This document shows positions 15,962 to 23,708 of a stretch of DNA of 64,000 nt, one piece after another. The translations under genes were made by a program, and so were the position numbers. This DNA comes from a bacterium (GTDB lineage: Bacteria; Armatimonadota; Abditibacteriia; Abditibacteriales; Abditibacteriaceae), in NCBI GenBank assembly GCA_004172935.1, contig SDZD01000039.1, positions 1 through 64,000 of the forward strand. Direction: 5' to 3'. Under the pieces are notes generated by a model. The model was not told the origin of the DNA, ran no database searches, and saw nothing but the letters and a program-made list of their open reading frames with translations. Position 1 is the stretch's first letter, and every line of letters starts with the position of its first letter.

Positions 15962-18404
15962 GCAACTTTTCAGTACCTTAGCGTTCGCTGCGATTGGCGG
16001 TTTGACGGGTGGATTATTTACCGCCGGGGCGTTCTCGTCGCTCGGTGCGAGTCTGGGTGTCGTCGCGGGTGGCGCGCTGTTTGGCCCCAAAACCAAAACC
16101 GAGCTGAGCGACCTCTCGTTCGAGAATACCAGCAAACACGGCTTCTATATCAGCGAATTTGCGGGCACAGTTGGCAACGTCGGCTGTAACTATATCGCCG
16201 TCGGCAAAGACGACAAAGGCGACATGGCGGGCCTGATCAGGGTGAAAGGCAAGTCGCCGGGTAAGGGTGGCAACGGTACACCAGACAGCGCTTTGCTCAT
16301 CGGTGCGGTTCTCATTGGCCGCGCGCTTGGCGGTACCCAGTTTTCGCCTGAGCCGCTCTTTGTAGACAAAATCGAGCAGGAAGATTCCGAGGGGCGCAAG
16401 TGCATTTACGACCGCTACGGCGCCAGCACTGCCGAGAAAGGGTTCACTCTCACGCAAACCACCAGCACCATCACGGGGCGCGTCATCAGCGAAACCAGCG
16501 ACGTTTTGCGCCTCTACACCGGAACTGACGAACAGATGCCCGATTCGGCATTAAGCGCCTTCTGGGGTGACGAACTGAGCGCCAATCGCGGCTGTGCCTA
16601 TGTGGTGTTCAATCGCCTGCCGATTGCCTCAGCGCCCACGTTTTATTTCACCGTCAGGAGCGCCACCACCAATCGGCGCCAACTCATCACCCAGAAATTG
16701 CAACAGGTCGGCATTCCGGCTGAACGCTTGGAGTTGAGCGCGATTCCCTCAGGCGCAGTGATTCAGGGCATCAAAATCACGAGCCAACAAACCACGCGCG
16801 AAATCTGCGAAAAGATGGCGCGACGTACATGGTGTGATTTCGCCTTCGATGGCTCGCGCATCGTGGCCACCAGTCGCACAGCCCCGTCTCGCCATTTGGT
16901 GACATGGGACGAGCTGGGCGCATGGAACGCGACTGGCAACGGCATGTCGCTCGGCTCTGGTGGCGGCGACGAGGGAGAGGCACCGGGCAAGGTATCCGAC
17001 GGGCGCTTAGTCCTCAAATCGCGCGCGGTAGAGGATATGTGCTCAATTGCTCGCGTGGCCTACACCGATTCGGGGCAGGGCTACGACAACGACGAACCTG
17101 CCACTGCACCACAATCGCGGGCGACGCACACCAACGCCCTCGATTATGACCTCGGCGAGGTGGACAATCTGGCGGGCGCCACCAATTTCGCTCTGGCGCT
17201 GCGCGATGAGGATTGGAGCGCGGACCTGCAAGCCGCCTTCTCGGTGCTCAGCGGTCATGAGGATTGGTTGCCCGGTGACGTGTTGGAACTGCCACTTGAT
17301 AAAGACGGGCTATTGGGCGCCAGAGATTTCTTACTCCTCGAAGCCGAAAGCCAAACGGACGGCATTCTCAACTGTCAGGCGCAGAGTTTCGCCGCCCACG
17401 TCTACACCCAGAACGCAAATATCACCGCACCGACACGCCCTAGTCCTGTCGTTCAAGTCGAAGCTGAGGCGTTATTTGGGACGTGCGATATGGTTTCGCT
17501 CGACGACGCCACAGTGGACAAGCCCGGCCTGCTCTGTTGGGTGTCACAGTCACGGCAAAAGAAGTGGACGAGCGGTACCATCCGCATCGGCACACACGGC
17601 AACCCCGACAAATTTGCGAGGGAAGTGGTTTCCGAACGGGCCACATGCGGCATTCTCACTGCCGCCTTCGTCCCATCAACCGACACCAGCCTCGAACTCA
17701 AATCGCAGTACGGCGAACTCGGCAGCGCGACCACCAACAGCGAGGCGCGCAACGTCCTCGTCATCGAACCCGGTCTGGTTATCACATTCGACACCGCCAC
17801 CCTACTCGACTACGACCCCGATGAGGATGAACTGTTCTACTCGCTCAGCAATCTCATCAGCGGGCGTTTCGGCAGCGACTACCTCAGCGGACTCACGTTT
17901 CCCGTCGGCGCGCGTTGGGCGTTATTACGAGACGCGAGCGGTGACGCGGCCCCAGGTATCCGGTTTTATCCGGTGTCGCGTTCATTCATCGGCGCTGATG
18001 TGTGGGCGAGTTGCCTCACCGGACTCGGCACTCAGCACATCTACACGACCGCGCACGACATCAATTTCGTGGGCCGCAACGTCGAGCCGCTCTCGCCCAT
18101 CATCGAAAACGCTGCGCTTGATGGCAGCGGCAACCTACTGCTCAGCGGCAGAGGCCGCACGCGCTACGCGGCAGACGGATTCGAGAACAACCCGAACCTG
18201 CACCGCATGAGCGAACCGAGATATTCGAGCGGCTACAAATATCAGCTCCGTTTTGGTACCCGCCTCATCACGCAATACAGCCTCGACGACAGAGGTAGCT
18301 TCGATTGGACGATACCCGCGGCGACCGTTGCGGGCACACACAGCGCGGCGCTCGCCTTGTGCGGCGACTTTGGACCGGGCCGTGAGACGGCCATCACTTT
18401 TTAA
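15954..18404 (+). CDS. Tail tip / host-specificity protein (GTA gp15- or gpJ-like)
   Basis: 816 residues. It opens with a Gly/Ala-rich hydrophobic segment (LAFAAIGGLTGGLFTAGAF, then GASLGVVAGGALFGP), as phage tail tip proteins do. Next comes the baseplate domain (LSDLSFENTSKHGFYISEFAGTVG), then tail-protein repeats of fibronectin-like character toward the C-terminus (LDGSGNLLLSGRGRTRYAADG). Its place after the NlpC/P60 gene matches the central tip that contacts the receptor. It is shorter than alphaproteobacterial GTA gp15 (about 1,300 residues), and no TIM-barrel region is evident at the N-terminus. Confidence 0.78.
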   Translation: MGKQLFSTLAFAAIGGLTGGLFTAGAFSSLGASLGVVAGGALFGPKTKTELSDLSFENTSKHGFYISEFAGTVGNVGCNYIAVGKDDKGDMAGLIRVKGKSPGKGGNGTPDSALLIGAVLIGRALGGTQFSPEPLFVDKIEQEDSEGRKCIYDRYGASTAEKGFTLTQTTSTITGRVISETSDVLRLYTGTDEQMPDSALSAFWGDELSANRGCAYVVFNRLPIASAPTFYFTVRSATTNRRQLITQKLQQVGIPAERLELSAIPSGAVIQGIKITSQQTTREICEKMARRTWCDFAFDGSRIVATSRTAPSRHLVTWDELGAWNATGNGMSLGSGGGDEGEAPGKVSDGRLVLKSRAVEDMCSIARVAYTDSGQGYDNDEPATAPQSRATHTNALDYDLGEVDNLAGATNFALALRDEDWSADLQAAFSVLSGHEDWLPGDVLELPLDKDGLLGARDFLLLEAESQTDGILNCQAQSFAAHVYTQNANITAPTRPSPVVQVEAEALFGTCDMVSLDDATVDKPGLLCWVSQSRQKKWTSGTIRIGTHGNPDKFAREVVSERATCGILTAAFVPSTDTSLELKSQYGELGSATTNSEARNVLVIEPGLVITFDTATLLDYDPDEDELFYSLSNLISGRFGSDYLSGLTFPVGARWALLRDASGDAAPGIRFYPVSRSFIGADVWASCLTGLGTQHIYTTAHDINFVGRNVEPLSPIIENAALDGSGNLLLSGRGRTRYAADGFENNPNLHRMSEPRYSSGYKYQLRFGTRLITQYSLDDRGSFDWTIPAATVAGTHSAALALCGDFGPGRETAITF

Positions 18405-18410
18405 ACCATC

Positions 18411-18767
18411 ATGGCTATTGAACTTTCCCACATTTCCGACAGTGAGGCCGATACCCGGCGCGCGGTCAATACCGTCGTCGATGAGATAGAGGACGCGCTC
18501 AACAACTCGCTCTCCATGTTCGCCACCTCGACGACAACTCGCACAATCGGTACAGGGTCGCACACCTTCACCGTCGAGGCGGGGCGCACATTCCTTTATG
18601 CCCTGCCCTACGTCCAGGCCGCTGATAGGGACGATGCCAGCAAGTGGATGACGGGCAAAGTCACAAGCTACATCGGCACAACGCTCATCGTGAGCATGGA
18701 TGATGTGGGCGGCACAGGTTCGCGCTCGAACTGGATAATCGGTGTCGCCGGGCGGCGCGGCCTTTAG
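18411..18767 (+). CDS. Phage tail/fibre-associated protein with repeated beta domain
   Basis: 118 residues. The C-terminal 75 residues (TRTIGTGSHTFTVEAGRTFL, then MTGKVTSYIGTTLIVSMDDV and SNWIIG) match a domain common in phage tail fibres and collar proteins: 'iGtGSktFtv..G..f.~g~~v~~a...~~~~~G~Vt~Y.GttL~V~vd..gGsGt~~dW~i'. The N-terminal 45 residues are helical. It probably decorates the tip or connects a fibre. It follows the tip gene by six bases and is likely part of one operon. Confidence 0.65.
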   Translation: MAIELSHISDSEADTRRAVNTVVDEIEDALNNSLSMFATSTTTRTIGTGSHTFTVEAGRTFLYALPYVQAADRDDASKWMTGKVTSYIGTTLIVSMDDVGGTGSRSNWIIGVAGRRGL

Positions 18768-18826
18768 TGTTGACGTTTAGTTGATGCGCCCCTGAATCGC
18801 GCGCGCAGTGGTTTGAACTGCGCGCA

Positions 18827-19096
18827 ATGCGTTCACCTTCGACTGAAACCGTCTTAAAGGGAATCTCCGTGCAGGCTGCGCTGTGGGAAATGTGGGCGCT
18901 CGTCAATAAGAAGGCGGGCGACTCTTTTAGTGCCGTTATCCACAAGCTAGCCAAAGAACAGCCATTCATTGCCTTTATGTTCGGGATGCTCGCCAAGCAT
19001 TTGTTTGGTGGCGACCCCGAAACACGCCAAGCCTACGAGGCAGGATATGCGGCAGGCGACAACTGGCCGCTCAAAGATAAGGAGGATGCGCAGTGA
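18827..19096 (+). CDS. Small phage protein of unknown function
   Basis: 89 residues (MRSPSTETVLKGISVQAALW and on). One weakly hydrophobic stretch (KEQPFIAFMFGMLAKHLFGG) is too polar at its edges to call a holin with confidence. The end is charged (DNWPLKDKEDAQ). Its stop overlaps the GTG of the next gene. Co-transcription with the fibre genes is likely. Confidence 0.55.
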   Translation: MRSPSTETVLKGISVQAALWEMWALVNKKAGDSFSAVIHKLAKEQPFIAFMFGMLAKHLFGGDPETRQAYEAGYAAGDNWPLKDKEDAQ

Positions 19097-19608
19097 AACT
19101 CGCTCTCCTTAAACCCGAACTCGCTCTGCCTCAGTACGCGGGCCTGAGCCATGCCGACGCTGCCGCCAAAATCAACGTTGAGGCGACGTATGCACTGGAA
19201 TTCAGCACTCGCTCACTGCCTCGGCGCGAAGTGAAGAGCTGGCTCATCGAAATCGGCAAGTTAACGGCGATTCTAACGGGTACTGATGCGCTCGCTCGGC
19301 AGTTCGCTTTCATCCTCACCGATTCGGATTACTCCGAAATCGCTGTCTTCGACCCGCTCGCTCAGCAACTCTTTGCTCAGGCCGTCGCGGCGGGCTTATT
19401 CACTGCGCAACAACGCACCGTCATCGAGAACAAGGCGAAGTCGTTCGTTTACCTCACCGCGCGTGATGTGGCGGTCGCACGGCTCGACGATCAGGCACAA
19501 GCTGAGTCGGGCGAACTGGAAACGATGCGGGTGGCCGTGTCGCAAAAAGAGTTTCGCGTCTCTCGCTTGCAACAGGGCATCGACCCAGATGAGGAGGGAG
19601 GCGCGTAA
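19093..19608 (+). CDS. Phage protein of unknown function
   Basis: 171 residues from a GTG that follows a strong AAGGAGG site and overlaps the preceding stop (GTGA). The sequence is soluble, helical and without cysteines (SRSLPRREVKSWLIEIGKLT, then FILTDSDYSEIAVFDPLAQQ). The end is rich in Gln and Glu. The gene lies between tail tip and fibre genes and overlaps the next ATG (TAATG). A role in fibre assembly is possible but not shown by any motif. Confidence 0.6.
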   Translation: MKLALLKPELALPQYAGLSHADAAAKINVEATYALEFSTRSLPRREVKSWLIEIGKLTAILTGTDALARQFAFILTDSDYSEIAVFDPLAQQLFAQAVAAGLFTAQQRTVIENKAKSFVYLTARDVAVARLDDQAQAESGELETMRVAVSQKEFRVSRLQQGIDPDEEGGA

Positions 19609-20210
19609 TGCAAATCGCACGCTATACGGCGCCCACAACGCCGGGCGGGGGCAGTTCGTTTATCGCAGGGCGCCCCAAAACCGCGGGAGGCGTTGTGCTG
19701 CCGGGTGTGCCGGGTTTGGATGTGCTTTCGCTTGGAACGAACGCGCTCTCCAACAACACGATCTACTACGCCCCCTTTATTGCGCAGGCCCCCTTTTCGT
19801 TCGATCAATTTCAACTGGAAATTAGCACGGCAGGAGGGGCAGGCAGTACAGTTGGGGCGGCGCTTTATAGTGCCGATTCGGATTTGCTGCCCACGACGCT
19901 ATTACTGGACGGTGGCACCGTTGCCACAGACACGACCGGGCCGAAAACACTCCCGGTCACCAGTGGTACCCTCGCAGCGGGGCGCTACGTGTTGGCAGTC
20001 CTTCCAGCCCTGGGCGCAACGTTTCGTGCGTATAGAGGGGGGCAGGGTTTAGCGGGCCTCAACCCCGTCTTGGGAACGGGCAGCCTGGTGGCATTCATCA
20101 CAGCATCCCGCACAGCCAGTTTGGGATTTCCCTCGACGGCTGTGGCACCCGCCCCCACGTACAGCAACCAAACCTTCTCTTATTTTGCCCTCATGAGGTT
20201 CAGCTACTAA
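19608..20210 (+). CDS. Probable tail fibre or receptor-binding accessory protein
   Basis: 200 residues, beta-rich, no signal peptide. The central part (YYAPFIAQAPFSFDQFQLEI, then AALYSADSDLLPTTLLLDGG and LAAGRYVLAVLPALGATF) has the look of a carbohydrate-binding beta-sandwich used in phage appendages. One-base overlaps on both sides (TAATG) place it in the fibre operon. The function is inferred from fold-like composition and position. Confidence 0.55.
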   Translation: MQIARYTAPTTPGGGSSFIAGRPKTAGGVVLPGVPGLDVLSLGTNALSNNTIYYAPFIAQAPFSFDQFQLEISTAGGAGSTVGAALYSADSDLLPTTLLLDGGTVATDTTGPKTLPVTSGTLAAGRYVLAVLPALGATFRAYRGGQGLAGLNPVLGTGSLVAFITASRTASLGFPSTAVAPAPTYSNQTFSYFALMRFSY

Positions 20211-21811
20211 TGCCCTACACATACGATCAGCCGTATTCGCTCGATGGCACTGCGGGCACCAGCGTTCAGGTGTTCGACTCGACGAACCTTACCACGCCAT
20301 TGACGACGTTCACTGCCGACAGCAACGGGCGCGGCAAAGTGGCGCTTACCGTGTCCGACACGAGCGCAACCACGCTGTATTTTGTGCGCGCGTCCGACTC
20401 AGTGCGCCTCGCGGTCGTCACTGTTGACCCGCGTGAAATTGCCTCACTTCAGGTGATTTCGGCGGCGACCATCGCAGGCACAGTGTGGGCATCTGGCACG
20501 CGCACCTTGACCGGGTTTGGCACGCTCACAACCGACACCGCAACGGCAGTGTGGGGTTCGACGACGCGCACGCTGTCAAGCTATGGCACCCTCGCTGCCG
20601 ATGTGTGGGCGAATGGTACCCGCACGCTGTCGGCGTTCGCCTTCACCGTCAATACCAACGCCAACACCGTCGAAACCGCCATCAAGGCCAAAACCGATAA
20701 CCTGCCAACCGACCCGGCGAGCAACACTCAGGTCAACACCCGACTCGCCTCGACTGATTACGTGGCACCCGACAACGCGGGCATCGCGACTTTGCTCTCG
20801 CGTCTGACCGCTGCGCGCGCCGGATTCCTCGACACCTTGAACGGTTTGGTCGCCAACATTCGCGCCGACATCGAACGCGGGGGCGGGCCTCTGTCGGGCA
20901 TCTTCGCCGATTACGCGCGGCGCACTGGCGACTATGCCACGAGCGCGAACGTGTCGGCAGTCGGCACCCAGGTCGGCAACCTGAACAACGTTAGCACCAC
21001 GCAAGTGCAAAGCGCGGTGCAGTCGGGCCTCACCGCTCAGGGCTACACGCCAACACGCGCGGGCTATCTGGATACGCTGAGCGGCATCGTGAACGCGGTC
21101 AAGGTTGCCATCGAAGGCGGGCTGCTCGCTGCCGTGAAACTCAAAACTGACCTTCTCGGCACCAGCGCAGTCGCGTCACAGAGTGATGTGCAGCCCACTA
21201 TCAACTTCACGCCGACCATCAACCCGACTCCCGTTTCGGGCGGCTATCTCGCGAGCGACCGCACACGCGACGAGGGCATCGCCGCTGCGGCTGCCGAATT
21301 GGCTCCGCTCATCGAGAACGGCGCCTTCACCGTCGCCGCGCTCGTCAATGCACCAGCGGGCGGGGGCGGAACTGGCGGTTTGACTCCGACTCAGGACGCA
21401 CGACTCACCCAGACCGCAACTGATGTCGCCGTCATTCGCGCGCGCCAGAACGATCAGGTGCCCGAACCCGCGCCCGTCTTTTCGGTGGCGCAGGCCGTCG
21501 ATCCCGCGAAGGCGGTTGTACTTGTGCGCACTGCCGACTTTGTAGGCCGTCCGCTCAAAAAGGCGCTCATCACGCTCACCCTCATCGACGAGGGCTTGCT
21601 CGTGATTGGTGGTACCATCCGCCACAATCGCCAAGTCATCGGTCGTACTGATGAAAATGGCGAACTGGAACTCGAAACATGGCACACCGACACCATTGAG
21701 GATGCCGGGCTTTCGCCTGATTACGAGCTGAGCATTCCTGGTGTCGATGCGTTCACAATTCGGGTACCGAGCGCGGGCGGACTCGCCAGCGACCTCAAAT
21801 ACCCGGCATAA
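20210..21811 (+). CDS. Tail fibre protein
   Basis: 533 residues. An N-terminal beta domain (MPYTYDQPYSLDGTAGTSVQ) is followed by imperfect repeats around residues 90-150 (VWASGTRTLTGFG, VWGSTTRTLSSYG, VWANGTRTLSAF). A long helical and repetitive middle follows, in which TRAGYLDTLSGIV echoes AARAGFLDTLNGLV. The C-terminus is an Ig-like domain (LITLTLIDEGLLVIGGTIRH, then ENGELELETWHTD). Such repeats are typical of trimeric phage fibres. It is the last structural gene and ends at a strong terminator. The repeated segments make it a likely hot spot for recombination and host-range change. Confidence 0.7.
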   Translation: MPYTYDQPYSLDGTAGTSVQVFDSTNLTTPLTTFTADSNGRGKVALTVSDTSATTLYFVRASDSVRLAVVTVDPREIASLQVISAATIAGTVWASGTRTLTGFGTLTTDTATAVWGSTTRTLSSYGTLAADVWANGTRTLSAFAFTVNTNANTVETAIKAKTDNLPTDPASNTQVNTRLASTDYVAPDNAGIATLLSRLTAARAGFLDTLNGLVANIRADIERGGGPLSGIFADYARRTGDYATSANVSAVGTQVGNLNNVSTTQVQSAVQSGLTAQGYTPTRAGYLDTLSGIVNAVKVAIEGGLLAAVKLKTDLLGTSAVASQSDVQPTINFTPTINPTPVSGGYLASDRTRDEGIAAAAAELAPLIENGAFTVAALVNAPAGGGGTGGLTPTQDARLTQTATDVAVIRARQNDQVPEPAPVFSVAQAVDPAKAVVLVRTADFVGRPLKKALITLTLIDEGLLVIGGTIRHNRQVIGRTDENGELELETWHTDTIEDAGLSPDYELSIPGVDAFTIRVPSAGGLASDLKYPA

Positions 21812-21813
21812 AG

Positions 21814-21847
21814 AAAGCGCCCGACTCATTTGAGTCGGGCGCTTTTG
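21814..21847. terminator. Bidirectional terminator between fibre gene and minus-strand genes
   Basis: A perfect stem of about 15 bp (AAAGCGCCCGACTCA) around a three-base loop is flanked by A-rich sequence on the left and TTTT on the right. It can stop transcription from both convergent genes. Confidence 0.9.
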
Positions 21848-21850
21848 GTT

Positions 21851-22150
21851 TTATAAATGAAAGGCTCCCATTAAGGCAGACTGAAGCTGAGCAACGGATT
21901 CGACTTTCACCGAGTAACCACTAGAAGGGCGCCCCATAGCATTGCAGTCGTAATCCCATTCGTCCCAAGAATTCTCGCAGGTCAACAGCCATTTGTCGGG
22001 GTCTAGCCAGACTTCGAGGTAGTTTTCGCCGCGTTTCAACCTCCACACATAAAGGGCAACATCCCCCTCTTTGGTTGTGAATGCCTTGATTTCTGGGAGA
22101 TGATTTTCGAGGCACCACGCGAAGAGCGCCTTCAATAAATCATCGTTCAT
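21851..22150 (-). CDS. Hypothetical phage protein
   Basis: 99 residues (MNDDLLKALFAWCLENHLPE and on), with a compact alpha/beta look, rich in Trp and Asp (VWLDPDKWLLTCENSWDEWD). The start overlaps the stop of the upstream gene by four bases, so the two are co-translated. No family recognised. Confidence 0.6.
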   Translation of the reverse strand: MNDDLLKALFAWCLENHLPEIKAFTTKEGDVALYVWRLKRGENYLEVWLDPDKWLLTCENSWDEWDYDCNAMGRPSSGYSVKVESVAQLQSALMGAFHL

Positions 22151-22407
22151 TCGTCATCCTCGAAGTTACTTTCGAACTGGCTGTCGTCGAATTTGAACTC
22201 ATAGGTGAGCCGATTCGGGCCATGAGCATATTCGGATAGGTCGCACAAAATATGCTCCTCGATAGCGGCCGTGAGCCAACCCCAATAGGCGGAGCGCGCA
22301 GCCTCTCGCGCTTCTGGAGTGTTTTTGAGGCTATGGTTTTCGAGGAGAGTGTCGATGGCGTCTTCGATGCGCGAATCGTTGGGCGAAATGATGATGTCGT
22401 TTAGCAT
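22147..22407 (-). CDS. Hypothetical phage protein
   Basis: 86 residues from the ATG at 22407 (MLNDIIISPNDSRIEDAIDT). Longer versions of the frame lack a good start and would run through a hairpin. The protein is acidic and helical and ends FDDSQFESNFEDDE. It overlaps the downstream gene (ATGA). No family recognised. Confidence 0.55.
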   Translation of the reverse strand: MLNDIIISPNDSRIEDAIDTLLENHSLKNTPEAREAARSAYWGWLTAAIEEHILCDLSEYAHGPNRLTYEFKFDDSQFESNFEDDE

Positions 22408-22423
22408 GGTGGTAAGGGGTGTA

Positions 22424-22445
22424 GGGACATGGCGAACCATGTCCC
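22424..22445. other. Intergenic stem-loop
   Basis: GGGACATGG and CCATGTCCC pair around CGAA, a stable tetraloop-type hairpin, in the gap between two minus-strand genes. There is no T-run, so an RNA-processing or attenuation role is more likely than termination. Confidence 0.45.
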
Positions 22446-22454
22446 CGGTCGGTA

Positions 22455-22907
22455 TTAGCAGGTAAAAGCGTCTCCCTCGCGGTCGAGAGCCAGCTCGAAC
22501 TCGATGGTGCGCCACAGGTCATTAAGTCGGGTGCGAGCAGCATGAAGTTGGCGCCACACACCGAAGCGTTGCCCGCGAGACATAACGAGCTTGCCCTCCT
22601 TCTCTTCCTCGATGGTACCCGTCAGATTGCGGATGGTGCGGCCCAGAGCGTTTAATTCGCGCACATCGGATTCGCCCAGTTCGAGCACGATTTCGAGTTC
22701 GCGAGCGGCGCGTTCGACGACTTCGCACGGTGCGGGAATCGAATCGTCTGCAAATGGGTCGTCGGCAGCCTCAAGCTCTTCGACGCAGTGAACGCAGACT
22801 TCCCATGAGGTGCGACCGCCACAACGTTGGCAGGTGCAGGGTGTCCAGAAGTTGACAAACTCGGCAGTGGCGGTGTCGAATTGCTCGACGGTGGTAGAAT
22901 TTTCCAT
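22455..22907 (-). CDS. Hypothetical zinc-ribbon phage protein
   Basis: 150 residues from the ATG at 22907 (MENSTTVEQFDTATAEFVNF). CTCQRCGGRTSWEVCVHC gives two CxxC pairs and a likely structural zinc. The rest is helical and charged. It sits between two hairpins in the minus-strand accessory cluster. The function is unknown. Confidence 0.6.
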   Translation of the reverse strand: MENSTTVEQFDTATAEFVNFWTPCTCQRCGGRTSWEVCVHCVEELEAADDPFADDSIPAPCEVVERAARELEIVLELGESDVRELNALGRTIRNLTGTIEEEKEGKLVMSRGQRFGVWRQLHAARTRLNDLWRTIEFELALDREGDAFTC

Positions 22908-22921
22908 GATTTTGAGGGAGT

Positions 22922-22946
22922 GGGCGCCCGCCAAAAGCGGGCGCCC
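22922..22946. other. Intergenic GC-rich stem-loop
   Basis: GGGCGCCCGC pairs with GCGGGCGCCC over a five-base loop between the 132-residue and 150-residue genes. There is no T-run; it may be an attenuator or an mRNA stabiliser. Confidence 0.45.
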
Positions 22947-22952
22947 GGTCAA

Positions 22953-23351
22953 TTAGCAGGTCATCCCCGCCATCAGGTCATCCATCCAATCCGAGGAGGT
23001 AGCAGGTAGGGCATTCACAGTGGGCTCGAAATGCACTTCGGTCACTTCGCGGGTGTGAATGGTGATGGTGAATTCGTTATCCCATGTCCAATCGCGGGAG
23101 AAGAGACGGGCTTCGATGGCAACCACGAGGGCGCGATATTCGGCGGGCGTGAGTTGTTTGCGCGAGATGATGCGGTGGCCCCCACGAAGTCCAAACGCAG
23201 CGTTGATGCCCTCAATTTGGTCGTCGCGGTCCCAGTTCAGGTGAGCGTTGCGAGCAGCTCCGAAGAAAGCGCGCTGAGCGTTGCGATGTTCAATCGCGAG
23301 TTCGGGATGGGCCTCGGCAAAAGCGGGGCGGGTTTCGATAACCTTAGTCAT
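22953..23351 (-). CDS. Hypothetical phage protein
   Basis: 132 residues (MTKVIETRPAFAEAHPELAI and on) with an AGAGG ribosome site. It is a mixed alpha/beta protein with a charged centre (NWDRDDQIEGINAAFGLRGG) and no recognised motif. It is the first gene of the minus-strand accessory cluster and diverges from the regulator-recombinase pair, so it may be controlled from the same 145-bp intergenic region. Confidence 0.6.
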   Translation of the reverse strand: MTKVIETRPAFAEAHPELAIEHRNAQRAFFGAARNAHLNWDRDDQIEGINAAFGLRGGHRIISRKQLTPAEYRALVVAIEARLFSRDWTWDNEFTITIHTREVTEVHFEPTVNALPATSSDWMDDLMAGMTC

Positions 23352-23452
23352 GTTGGTTCCTCTAGGAACTTTCGGCGGGAGCGGCGCTTTTACTTCCTAC
23401 GGTGCGGGCGCCTCTCCCTTCGTTCCTATATATGTATATACGTTTATTATTA

Positions 23453-23491
23453 GGAACGTGTTCCATGTATTTTTCGTATTTACGTAAATAC
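23453..23491. promoter_or_regulatory. Palindromic operator candidates before the ribbon-helix-helix gene
   Basis: Two dyads lie 5-43 bases upstream of the ATG at 23496. One is GGAAC-GT-GTTCC at 23453-23464. The other is a perfect 16-bp palindrome at 23476-23491 (GTATTTACGTAAATAC). Their placement, the AT-rich surroundings (TATATGTATATA at 23428) and a downstream RHH gene suggest autoregulation. Confidence 0.5.
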
Positions 23492-23495
23492 TTTT

Positions 23496-23708
23496 ATGGA
23501 ACAAGAACTCAAAGTCGGGCCGGGTCGCCCGGCATTACCGCCCGAACAAAAGAGGAAACAGAAGAACTTTCGTTTGTCGCCGGACACGATAGCCCTCATT
23601 GAAGGCATTGCTGCGGTGAACCAGATGAACGACACCGAAATTGTTGAGAAGGCAGTGAGCGAGTTCGCCAAACGAAACGGGGTTGAGCTGGCCGAAGCTG
23701 ATGTTTGA
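23496..23708 (+). CDS. Ribbon-helix-helix (CopG/Arc-like) regulator
   Basis: 70 residues. After a basic N-terminal arm (GPGRPALPPEQKRKQKNFRL) there is an RHH core: the beta strand KQKNFRLSPDTI, helix A ALIEGIAAVNQM, and helix B NDTEIVEKAVSEFAKRNG. The 'NDTEIVEKAV' turn is the usual 'N~Seiv~~Al'. It probably binds the palindromes just upstream as a dimer. Its stop overlaps the TTG start of the recombinase, so the two are translationally coupled. A plasmid-type copy-control or partition role cannot be excluded. Confidence 0.75.
   Translation: MEQELKVGPGRPALPPEQKRKQKNFRLSPDTIALIEGIAAVNQMNDTEIVEKAVSEFAKRNGVELAEADV

Noticed and set aside
17047..18210. Long plus-strand frame overlapping the tail tip gene
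   Set aside because: It has a low-complexity Arg/Thr/Ser-rich translation without any domain and lies wholly inside the well-supported tip gene in another frame.
18827..19096. Possible holin
   Set aside because: Only one weakly hydrophobic stretch with charged neighbours; no endolysin gene beside it.
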